Source: Paulinella micropora (Eukaryota; Cercozoa; Imbricatea; Euglyphida). From it: a stretch of DNA of 64,000 bases. Below, piece by piece: positions 50,497 to 59,686 of this stretch. Below the pieces are notes generated by a model. That model worked only from the letters and a program-made list of their open reading frames with translations. It was not told the origin of the DNA and ran no database searches. How positions within the stretch are numbered: position 1 is the stretch's first letter; each line of letters starts with the position of its first letter. The DNA lies in the NCBI GenBank assembly GCA_009731375.1, contig BJOX01000079.1:147921-211920 (forward strand). Direction: 5' to 3'. The position numbers and the translations under genes are program-made.

Positions 50497-52218
50497 CTAG
50501 AGCATAAATACCAGGAGTAGCCAGGGATGACCAATCTTAAATGAAAACTGTAAATCTTTTCGGTTTTGGCTGAAAGTAGCGAGCAAGGCCCGTGCCAACG
50601 ACAGCAAAACGCAGCTCCCTTCGTTGATCTGATCCGCGGTGTCGTGCCTGCCCGCGGCGTTGTTGTCCGCACTCTTTACTTCATAGTTCAATTTCTGTTT
50701 TTGTAGTGCTTGGGCTAAATTGTTGCACCTTTCAGGGCTGACAGGCGTGCTGGGGTCATATACAAAGATAATGTTGCCTTGCTTGAAAAAAACTATGGCA
50801 TGACCAAACTCTTCGCTTGGGTCTTGGTGTGAGACCAAGAAAGTAGTGTACAGTTGTAGATCCCCGCTCGATATGTCGATTTCGTTGGTAACTACATTCC
50901 AACGCGGTTTGCGCGGGCACAGCCGCGCAAAAGGCCGGTCGCGGCCGTGTTGGAATGTGGCGAGAAGATGCAAACTCTGGTCGTCAAATACTCCGCCGAA
51001 CTTGTAGTCTTAGGACTTGATCAGCTCCATGCCAAAGTGGATGTATCCGTTCTTGTAGCGAACGTTGCGCTGCCAATCATAGTCATCTATGTTGCCCAAT
51101 TCGCGCAGCCACCAGGCCAGCACCCAGGCCTCGCCTTCTGCGACCTATATGGGAATGTCCCAACCCAACGCCAACGGCCAGCTCTGTCCGAGAGCGTCTG
51201 CATCCCAGCTATCGCCGCACAGCACAGGGGCCCGAAAGTCGATATCACAGTCGATGAACTCGCTGTGAGTCAGGTTTGCGGCGTAGCTCCAGGCAAAAGC
51301 GAAGGCCGGCGGCAGCGGCCCCAACGGTATGACGTTTGTCTTATTCAAGCGTACTTCATTATAAGTAATTACGTCGTTTTCGCCGCTGGCGGATGCTGTT
51401 TTCTCATCATCTTCTTTGTTGGCCTGCCGCAGGCACCTATCTGCTGCCAACCAAAACAGCTTGAAGACTTTTTCTAGACCATCGCCCCCTAGCGCGCAAG
51501 GGTACCGGTTAGGTGTTGCTTTGGGCACTTTGTACCCAAACCAGGTTTCTAGCGCGGGCCAAGGTCGGAGCGGCACTATTGGGTGTCTATCCTTGATCTC
51601 CCATTTCAGGGCCTGGTCCAGCGCCGAGGCCCAGCACTTCAACACTTGGTTGATGTGGACAACGGTCCGTGGTGGCAGCCCTGCTAGTTTCAGCGCGCGC
51701 CGCGTCAGCTCGCTGTTAATCGATTGGCACGCTTTGACAAGCTCGGTATGACTGCTATCTAGCGAGAGACAACATACGCGGTCGCGGTTGAAAAGTATGT
51801 CGATATCCCTGTATTGGGTCTTTAGATCATGCGCTAGCAGCTTGGTCCTGGCAGCCAAGTCGAACCACGGCAGGTGGCTATCTCTGAACAGCACCACCAC
51901 GCGGCGGAGCGTGTCGAGGTCTTCGTGCCAGCGCTGGTTTGACAGCAGCTTCAACAGCTCTGTGAATTTGGACCAGGGCATGGGGTCCGTCGTATTCCAT
52001 GTCCACTGTTCCAAACAATGCAACCCCGCCTGTACTAACAAAGTTGCATTTTGTGGCTCGTCAGCGGCCTTTTCGAGGCACGCATCTATTAGGCGTGACC
52101 AAAATGAACCACTCGCTGCTAGCGCCAGTAGACTTACACCCTGACTTTTCTCAGCCTTTTTCTGACGCTTGGTGGAGGAGCAAAGTTTACAGCTCGTTCC
52201 CGTTTTGTTTGCTAACAT
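50497..52218 (-). pseudogene. 573-codon frame with C-terminal Ulp1/adenain-like cysteine protease; two in-frame stops
   Basis: One minus-strand frame runs from ATG 52218 to 50497, interrupted only by TAG at 51147-51145 and TAA near 51008. The N-terminal 357 residues are helical with a Cys pair (CKLCSST) and unrecognised. The C-terminal part has His (EEFGHAIVFF), Asp 15 residues later (FVYDPSTP), Gln 42 after that (TADQIN) and Cys six further (EGSCVLLSLA). These spacings closely follow the H-D-Q-C tetrad of Ulp1-type (C48) proteases. Proteases of this clan process capsid polyproteins in nucleocytoviruses and adenoviruses, often behind a helical arm domain. Maturation protease is therefore the likely role, but this copy is interrupted. 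No other frame shifts were seen. Confidence 0.6.
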
Positions 52219-52274
52219 TTAATAGAATATTAACATTAAAACAATGCCTGGGAGAGAGAGACAAAAGGGAAAGG

Positions 52275-52324
<50 letters not shown>

Positions 52325-53243
52325 ACGACAAATCTGTCTGAACCCACCTCTCTGGGAAATCCCAGCTCCGTGACGCGGGCGCCGCACCCCCCTCCCCCTN
52401 NNNNNNNNNNNNNNNNNNNNNNNNNNNNNNNNNNTTTTCCCCCCCCCCCCCCCCCCCACTTCCCAAGCTAAATTTCCATACAAACCGCTTTGCAGGCTCT
52501 GCGCGCCTCGGCGCACGGGGTCGGGCTGGAAAAGACGCGGACAAACAAAAAGGGCACCGGATCAACAACAATAATAATAAATAAAGAGGGTAGGGGAGAG
52601 GGGAAAAGGGAAGGTCCAACCACAAGAAAAACGAAAATTGATCAACAACGACAGAATTTGCTTTTTAAGAAAATTCTGAGAGGCTTATAAGCCGCACGCT
52701 ATCGTTCCAATGTTAGCAGCGCACGAGAAGGGCCCGGTTTTTTTTATGTTGTTCCTTTCTCTGTGCGCCTTGTTAACACAAGCTCTTGGTTTCTTGCCTT
52801 TCTTTTTGAATGTAAAGTTCGAGCCGCCTGCGCGCGGCGGCGGCGTGCCATGCGCGCGGCGGCGGCGAATAGAAGCGCCTCGAATTGCTCGGCATGAGCT
52901 ACACAAAAAAAAAGGCTGTATCTCTATTGTTCTTGGGACCTGAACTTCGTCCCTCGCCCCCCACCCCTCCTCACTGTCTTTAAAACGACATTGGAAGGAA
53001 GGTCCTTTGGAACAAAAAAAAAAGTCAAGGAAGGCGCAGGAAAAAAAGAACGCAAAGAAGGGACAGCGGCGGTGGGACATTGGGAGGGNNNNNNNNNNNN
53101 NNNNNNNNNNNNNNNNNNNNNNNNATTGGGGGGGGGGGGGGGGGGGGGGAAGAAGGTCGGAATAAAACATTTACACACTCTCTTTTCTCTCTCACTCTGA
53201 AGCATTTTTTTATTACAGAAACCACCCGCCTGTTTTACAAACA
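52219..53243. other. Intergenic with gaps and simple repeats
   Basis: (AG)n at about 52276-52320, poly-C/gap 52400-52434, poly-G/gap 53089-53124. A 77-codon frame at 52710-52943 begins with a hydrophobic, signal-peptide-like stretch (FFMLFLSLCALLTQALGFLP), but nothing else supports it as a gene. Confidence 0.5.
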
Positions 53244-53910
53244 TCATACCCGCCCCCCGCCGTCCGATGGCACCACGCCCGTCCGCCGCCGCAGGTACGC
53301 TTTCCTGTGAGCGCTCTGTGCCTGACGGGTTGCAAAAGCCCTTTCGCGGCATCCTTGTTCGCAGCGATAGGGCCTCACGCCGGTGTGTTGCGTCAGATGG
53401 CTTTCCCAGTTGACTTTCTGAGTAAATTTCCGATGGCAGAAGGCACACTCGTAGTCTTTGTGCGGGTCGTGGATTTTGAGATGCAAGCGCAGGCTGCCTC
53501 TGTGTCAAGAATTTGCCGCACACGGGGCAGATCACCCCGCAGCGACAGGGCGCCGGCATCACCGGCGGTGGCGGCAGCTGTGCTTCGGCAGTACTTTGGC
53601 ACCCCGGCGCCGCGCACCTGGGCTTCCACCCTTGGGCGTGCCTAAGCAAATGAGTTTCTAGGCCGCGCTTCCGTGCAAATCTGCGCGGGCAGAGCGAACA
53701 AATGAACGGCTTGGTGTGAGTGTTCAGGTGCGAACGCAGGTTGCTCTTATTGGTGACTGTGAATCCACACAACGGGCATTCGAGCCCCGCTAGGCCACTG
53801 AACGCTTTGCGGTGCTGAGCCATGTGTCTCTTAAAGTCTGTGTAAGACTTGTGCTGTGCAGGGCAGTGTTGGCAGATCCAGAGGGCGGTCGTCGCGGGCA
53901 TGTTCGCCAA
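53244..53910 (-). CDS. C2H2 zinc-finger protein, multi-finger, one frameshift
   Basis: From ATG 53910: fingers CQHCPAQHKSYTDFKRHMAQ-H, CPLCGFTVTNKSNLRSHLNT-H and CSLCPRRFARKRGLETHLLR-H, a linker with further Cys, then CPVCGKFLTQ. There the frame shifts near 53500 and continues LHLKIH, CAFCHRKFTQKVNWESHLTQ-H and a final atypical finger (CEQGCRERAF...H) to a stop at 53244. About six fingers, C-x2-C-x12-H-x3-H type, DNA- or RNA-binding. Base composition and lack of introns match the viral block. The frameshift splits one finger between its Cys and His pairs, so it is a true lesion or sequencing error rather than an intron. A gap begins 27 bases upstream of the start. Confidence 0.7.
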
Positions 53911-53937
53911 GACGGAACGTGAATGTGCGTGTGTGTG

Positions 53938-54306
53938 NNNNNNNNNNNNNNNNNNNNNNNNNNNNNNNNNNNNNNNNNNNNNNNNNNNNNNNNNNNNNNN
54001 NNNNNNNNNNNNNNNNNNNNNNNNNNNNNNNNNNNNNNNNNNNNNNNNNNNNNNNNNNNNNNNNNNNNNNNNNNNNNNNNNNNNNNNNNNNNNNNNNNNN
54101 NNNNNNNNNNNNNNNNNNNNNNNNNNNNNNNNNNNNNNNNNNNNNNNNNNNNNNNNNNNNNNNNNNNNNNNNNNNNNNNNNNNNNNNNNNNNNNNNNNNN
54201 NNNNNNNNNNNNNNNNNNNNNNNNNNNNNNNNNNNNNNNNNNNNNNNNNNNNNNNNNNNNNNNNNNNNNNNNNNNNNNNNNNNNNNNNNNNNNNNNNNNN
54301 NNNNNN
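53938..54306. other. Assembly gap
   Basis: 369 N between a (GT)n tract and a GAGAGA stretch, so probably a microsatellite. Confidence 0.95.
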
Positions 54307-54458
54307 GAGAGAGTTGTTTCAAAGCGGTCCACTACAAGCGGGCTTTTATTTTTGTGATTTTAACTCTTACTGGTAGTTTTATTTTTGTGATTTTAATAAA
54401 TTTCTGAGCGGGGATCTCTCGGTTGTGAGCGCAATGGCGTAAGGCTGGTAGCCGTTTT

Positions 54459-55365
54459 TCAATCCCAAACCTCTATAACCTTTACTTTGCAGTCGCACGG
54501 CCGCAAAAGTGCCCAGCCTGGAAAAACCGGCTTGCGCGTTTCGATCGCAAATTCCCTGTTGGTAAAGACTGCCCCGATTTTGATAATCCTCACGTTAAAA
54601 ACCCGGGCACTCAGTGCATTATAGAGCACATTACCGTGCGTGCCGATGAAGATGCAGGGCTCTTTCCCCCCTTTTTTTTGGGTGAGGTTTCGGACGTGTT
54701 CACGCAGTCTTGCAGACCCTTGGTGGGGCACTGTGAAATAAGCAGCTGGCCATTGTTGTCTTACACCTTGTCCAGATCGTTGAGTTCGCCAAAGTTGTAC
54801 AACCTCGGGCCAGCCTTTTCTGACACTATTATAAAACAAAGCCCGCTCCGGGTGCTGTTGAGCCATGAGCTCTAGCGTGCGGTCCACTACAAATACAACC
54901 TCTTCCAAGGACCTTAGACCCGTGTCGGTCGGCAAGCCTCCCGACGTGCACCTAGTGATATCCCTGGCCTTGCGCCCGCAAAGACGTGGGTCCCAGAGAT
55001 GCATCTCCGCCAGCATCCAGCAGTGGGTCCCAGAGATGCATTTCCACCAGCATCCAGCAGGGGCTGATCGTAAAGTCCTGTTTTTTGGCACTTTCATTCC
55101 AGAACATAAAGAGCGTCGTGAGAATCGAACGGGGCATCGGCGAACACAGGATTGAATCAAACTCCTTACTCTCTGTCACGCATTTCATGGCCTCCTTTAA
55201 GTTATTGCTGCCCGCCAGCTCTTCCCAATAATTGAGAGGGGACAGCCAACTGTGCTTGCATACCGACAATGCATGATCCTTTAAAAGATCTCCCAAGTTG
55301 TTAGCACAAGGGAAGTGTCTCTGGCCAAACAGGCAGGCGCGCAGTGTGCATTCGCTGTCCATCAC
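54459..55365 (-). pseudogene. Histidine-phosphatase-like protein broken by a 37-bp tandem duplication
   Basis: Minus strand. The 5' piece (55365-54952) contains FDSILCSPMPRSILTTLFMF, like the SPL.R...T motif of the phosphoglycerate mutase/histidine phosphatase superfamily. The 3' piece (to 54459) has DTGLRSLEEVVFVVDRTLEL, a region ending CIFIGTHGNVLYNAL, like the family's second catalytic His (VSHG...), and VFPGWALLRP. Between them a 37-bp block is duplicated in tandem (54986-55022 and 55023-55059); 37 is not a multiple of three and accounts exactly for the change of frame. The N-terminal RHG motif is not visible; it would lie before 55365, near the poly-T/gap at 55400-55704. Family assignment is moderate; the break is certain. 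Confidence 0.5.
54986..55059. repeat. 37-bp tandem duplication
   Basis: Two adjacent copies of GTGGGTCCCAGAGATGCATC... differing at two positions (CTCCGCC against TTCCACC). Confidence 0.9.
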
Positions 55366-55395
55366 GCAGTTCCTGTAAAAGAAAGAACAGGAAGG

Positions 55396-55396
<1 letters not shown>

Positions 55397-55440
<44 letters not shown>

Positions 55441-55726
55441 CCGTNNNNNNNNNNNNNNNNNNNNNNNNNNNNNNNNNNNNNNNNNNNNNNNNNNNNNNNN
55501 NNNNNNNNNNNNNNNNNNNNNNNNNNNNNNNNNNNNNNNNNNNNNNNNNNNNNNNNNNNNNNNNNNNNNNNNNNNNNNNNNNNNNNNNNNNNNNNNNNNN
55601 NNNNNNNNNNNNNNNNNNNNNNNNNNNNNNNNNNNNNNNNNNNNNNNNNNNNNNNNNNNNNNNNNNNNNNNNNNNNNNNNNNNNNNNNNNNNNNNNNNNN
55701 NNNNTTTTTTTTTTTTTTTTTTTTTT
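55397..55726. other. Poly-T, gap, poly-T
   Basis: 44 T, then 260 N (55445-55704), then 22 T. The start of the RPB2-like gene and the end of the phosphatase-like gene may be hidden here. Confidence 0.95.
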
Positions 55727-55744
55727 CGTTTGTTTTGTTTTTTC

Positions 55745-58700
55745 TCTTTCCGTTCCTTTGGTGTCCTTGCGAAATTTACGGGCTTCGAGGACCCGCGCGG
55801 CAGCTATGAGGTGCTGTGCGAGACTGGCGGGAGCTGGTGCGCGGAGCTCAGGGCCGAGATCCGTTGGGTCCTGCAGCGGCGAAATAGTTCCAGAGTGTAC
55901 GAAGACGTAACGCACGAGGCGTTGCTACCGCCCCCGCGCGTCGTGACGTTGTTGACGCTGGCGTGGCCCCTCAACCTCCCCCCGCCCAGCGCGTTGCGGG
56001 CGGGGTGGCCGGCGATCAGGCGCTGGTTTGCCACCAGTGCCGATAGCCACTACAGGCGCAGTGAGCAGGGCCTAGAGTTGGGTTGCTGGGTCCCGTTCGT
56101 GCTGCTGAACGGGGTGACCTGGGCCATCGAGGGTCGCGAAGTGCTGCCGCTCGACCACCCCTTGCTGCGGCAGTGGGATAAACGCAACAACTCGCTAGCC
56201 GGGCGGGCGCCCGACACTACCTTTAGCCGCACCTTGCAGACGGGCCCGGGGGCCGTCGTGCGCGAGATCTACAAGATCTCGGCGACCGCTAGCACACCGG
56301 GGCGCGCACAGGAGACCGAGACCAACACCGTTGCAGCGGGCAAGGGCGTGGACAGCCCGCTAGCGCCGGCGCGCGCCGCGGCCAATAATAATAGCGAGGG
56401 CGAAGACAGCGGGGGCGCGGCGCCGCACTGTGCGCAGTACCCGTCGACAACATGCACAACCAGGAGGCGCTGATGGTCGGCGCCAAGCGCCAGCGCAAGC
56501 TGCACCTGTACCCGGATGGGGGCCGTGCCAGCCACTGAGAAGTGCCTACGGCAACCGGCAGAACGTGCCGCCAACCGACTTTGCCGATGCCTGGGCCACC
56601 AGGGCGGCACGACAGCGCGGGCCCACCGTGACGAATAGCTGCTTGCCCCAGCCTCGCGTGCAGGGCTTCGTGCGCGCGCAGACGCGGTCGGATTCGGCCC
56701 TGCCCGTGCTGACCGCCAGGGTCTTTGTGGGACAGCCGTGCGACCTGCCCTTCGTACTCCTGTGGCGCATGCTCGGGGTCAAATGCTGGGAAGAATTGCG
56801 CCAGCTAGTCACCCGTGGGGATGACGCCCGCGCCCAGACCGTGTACCTGGACATTGTGCACCGGTCCTGGGCGCTCAACGAGGGGGTGGTCACGCGCGAG
56901 CAGACCCTGTTCCGCCTGGGACAGTTGTGGTGCCTGCGGACAAAACAGTTTTCGGTGGAGCCAATGCAGGGGCAGGGGCTGTGGTGGCTGCGCAACAGGT
57001 TCTTGCTGCACATTTTCCCGGGCGCGACGCAGTGGCTAGTAACCGCCGTGCGCCGGACCTCACGTTTGCCGCCGCGCTGCGCAGCGGTCGTGGCAGACTA
57101 CGCGCTCGACGAAGACTGCCACGAGCAGCTGCTGCGGTACGGGGACGCGCGTAAGGCCGAGCACCTAGCGGACGGCGCGCGGGCCTTAAGCCGCGCCGAG
57201 GCCGGGCTGCCGTCCGTCCTGTCGGTGGCCGAGGGGCAGCCGTCCGCGGGCCTTTCGGACCCGCTGGCCATGCAGAGCCGGGCGGTGCTGACGCTGGCGC
57301 AGCTTTACTCGCACAATCTGCAGCGCGCCTTCCAGCGCGTGCGCTCGTTTGCGCAGTCGCGCCTGACCTCGTGGGGCGGGCTGGCCGCCTGCGTGGATCC
57401 CACCGTCTTGCTAGACAGCCCCCAGATGTCACGCGTTTTCCAGGAGCTCGCGTCACCGAGGGACAGGGCCGGCGCCAGCGACGCCCAGCCGCTGCAGCGC
57501 GTCCTGCAACATTTGCGCTGCAACCTGGCCAAAAAGTACTCGCTCGCGCGCCGGGTGTGCCAGATGGTGCCCAACGGCCAGGGCATGACGTCCGACCAGC
57601 GGTTCGACGTCTCACAGCTGAACTTTCTGGATCCGAACGAGACCAGCAAGTCCGCCAAGTCGGGCTACGACAAGCGCCTGTCGTTGTTCACGGCCGTGAC
57701 CCCCGAGCTGGACAGCGCGTGGGCCGCGGCGCTCGAGGACTGGGTCACGGACAGGTGCGACGTCGTGACGTCGCGCGCGGCGTTGGGCCGTTTGTGGTCG
57801 ATTGCCACGACCGCATGCTGGGGTTGATCAGCGCGAGCGGTGCCGAACGAATGCTACGGGAATTGCGGGCGCTCAAGCGCGGGGCGCAGGGCGACGACGT
57901 GGCGGACGCGGGGGGGGGGGGGGGGGGGGGGGGGCCCCNNNNNNNNNNTGACTATCCACACGTACGCGGGCAGGCTGTCGGCGCCCGTGTTGCATGTCGA
58001 CGGCAGCAGTGTGCCGCTCCCGGCCGACGTGCGCCGCATCTGGGCCGGCTGGCGGCTGCGCCAGCTGCGCCAGCTGCGCCTGCCGCACGACAACACTCCC
58101 AACTACCTCGTGAGAAACCACCCCCCGCCGCCCACAAGTGACTGCCTGGCCGCGTGGCGCGCTCTGCGTGACCAGGGCTGCCTGGTGTGGCTCAGCATCC
58201 AAGAGTCGGAGGTGCAGGTAGGCTGCGAGAGCCTGAGCAAGTTCGCGCGCGCCAAAGTCCGACTTTGTCGACTTGTCGCCCGCCCGCCATCTCAGCTTTT
58301 CTTCGGCGCTGACGCTGTTCCACGAGCACGTGACGGGCCCGCGCCTCGTGTACGCGGTCGGCATGCAGTCGCAGTCCGTGGGACAACGCCAGCTCGGCCA
58401 AGGAGCTGCTGCGCGGCGACCGCCCGCTGCTCGAGGCGCCCGTCACGGCGTCTACGCTCGGGGTGCAGCCGCTAGGGCTCAACGTGCCGGTGGCCTACCG
58501 GGCGTGGTCGCACAACCAAGACGACGGCACTGTCTGGAGCCAGGGCGCGGCCGACAGGGATTTGTTTGCGTTCCTGGACAGCAAGGCCTACTACGACCGC
58601 ATGCACCTCGCGCCCCCACCGCCGACGGCGGCACCCGTGCGCGCGGATGCCGCCTGCGGCTGGTGCGGGATGCTGGCTCGCACGCGCGCCGCGCTCGTGG

Positions 58701-58790
58701 CCGATGGCTACAAGCTCGCCAAGGCGCGCGGCTGCGGACCGGGCGGCAGCGCTAGCGGCGGCCGCGGCCCCAGCCAGAGCCCCGCCCCAG
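55745..58790 (+). pseudogene. RNA polymerase second-largest subunit (RPB2-like), frameshifted and 3'-truncated
   Basis: Plus-strand pieces follow RPB2 order. 55745-56473: a lobe region with CWVPFVLLNGVTWAIEGRE. 56560-57827 (465-codon frame): VLTARVFVGQPCDLPFVLLW, matching the RPB2 segment before RALG, then long helices. About 57810-57910: FVVDCHDRMLGLISASGAER (NG.WLG region). After a poly-G gap: TIHTYAGRLSAPVLHVDG (DAGR..RPL region) and CLVWLSIQESEVQVGC (EYID..E region). Next frame: LSFSSALTLFHEHVTGPRLV (the IPF.DHNQSPRN region). From 58463: QPLGLNVPVAYRAWSHNQDD (GQN..VA...GYNQED region) and ADRDLFAFLDSKAYYDR. The usual Glu-Asp pair is Asp-Asp here. The remaining hybrid-binding domain, GRHG.KG loop and zinc clamp are absent. 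Such a subunit transcribes viral genes in nucleocytoviruses; at least five frame breaks make this copy non-functional as read. Confidence 0.75.
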
Positions 58791-58799
58791 CTTCTGCCT

Positions 58800-59323
58800 G
58801 CCTCCCTGCCGTCGTCGTCCGGGCCGGGCAGGACCGCCACGTTGTAATCACCACCAAAGGACCACAGGCCCTGCGCCGGCCTGGTCGTCGGCCTGAGCAC
58901 CGGGGTGCGGCTACCTCCCCGGGCGACCAGGCGGTCGAACAGGCATGCGAGCAAGGCTCCCTCCTTCTCGCACTCGGCCCAGAGTTCTTGCAGCGCCGCT
59001 ACCTCCAGCACGGCCTTCCCGCCGCCCGGGGGATCGCCCGAGGGGTCGCCCGAGGGGTCGCCCTGGGCCCAAGGCACGCCGTCCGGTGGCCCAGGTACAG
59101 CGCCACGCTCGGGTGTGTCCGAAGCGGCGCACTGTCCGCTACTGTCGGCCAACAGGCTACCCGGGCTAGCGAGATGCCAGTCTTGCGAGTCAGGTAGTGG
59201 TTGGGGCAGGGTGGGAGAGCCCGCTGGTGGTGAGGAGGGGTGGGCGCCGGGGGAGCCACTCATCACCAGCGGCGGGAGGAAGTCTAGCAGAGGATAATCG
59301 TCCTCTTGGTCCAGCTGCAGCAT
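58800..59323 (-). CDS. Unrecognised minus-strand ORF, 5' part
   Basis: From ATG 59323, a Pro/Ser-rich N-terminus (LPPLVMSGSPGAHPSSPPAG) followed by a more protein-like part (EVAALQELWAECEKEGALLA and GLWSFGGDYNVAVLPGPDDD). The frame continues open to 58472, but there it overlaps RPB2 coding sequence on the other strand and becomes Ala/Arg-rich shadow. The likely junction near 58790 coincides with the point where RPB2 homology stops, suggesting a rearrangement that joined two truncated genes tail to tail. Head-to-head with the large ORF at 59687. Confidence 0.35.
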
Positions 59324-59686
59324 GTTTTACGTTCTACGCCGGGCGGAAAGTGAAGCGGACGCGCTCCCTTCCTCCCCGGAAAAGAGCGCGCGCCGCGCAC
59401 GTGCGGGGGGGGGCTCGCGCGCCAGCCTCCCTCCCCCCCCCCTCCGTGCCCGCGGGCGGGCGCCGGCGGGCGCCGGCGGCGGGGGCTCGCGCGCCCCCCC
59501 CCCCCCTCCGTGCCCGCGGGCGGGCGCCGGTGGCGGCCCGCGCGCATGCGCCCGGCCCGTGCCGCCCCCCCCCTTGCTTCCCTTCCCCTGGGCGCGAAAG
59601 GAGAGGAGGGGGGGGGGGAGCAAGAGAAGAAGAGAGCGCGCCGGCGGAGCAAAGGCCGCGCAGCGGTCTATTTCCCAAGATGCAAC
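59324..59686. promoter_or_regulatory. GC-rich divergent intergenic region
   Basis: Alternating poly-C, GCGGGCGCCGG repeats (about 59455-59530) and poly-G/purine tracts lie between the divergent ORFs at 59323 (-) and 59687 (+), so it must contain both promoters if they are expressed. No TATA-like or known viral promoter motif was recognised. The frame of the downstream ORF is open from 59510, but that part is repeat-like. Confidence 0.4.

Noticed and set aside
55745-56473. RPB2 N-terminal piece as a separate enzyme
   Set aside because: Its sequence (VLLNGVTWAIEGRE) and position fit the RPB2 lobe, and the following pieces continue in family order.
57371-58141. Second overlapping Arg/Gly-rich frame in RPB2
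   Set aside because: Mostly the +1 shadow of the 465-codon piece; only its end (about 57790-57910) carries RPB2-like sequence and is counted there.
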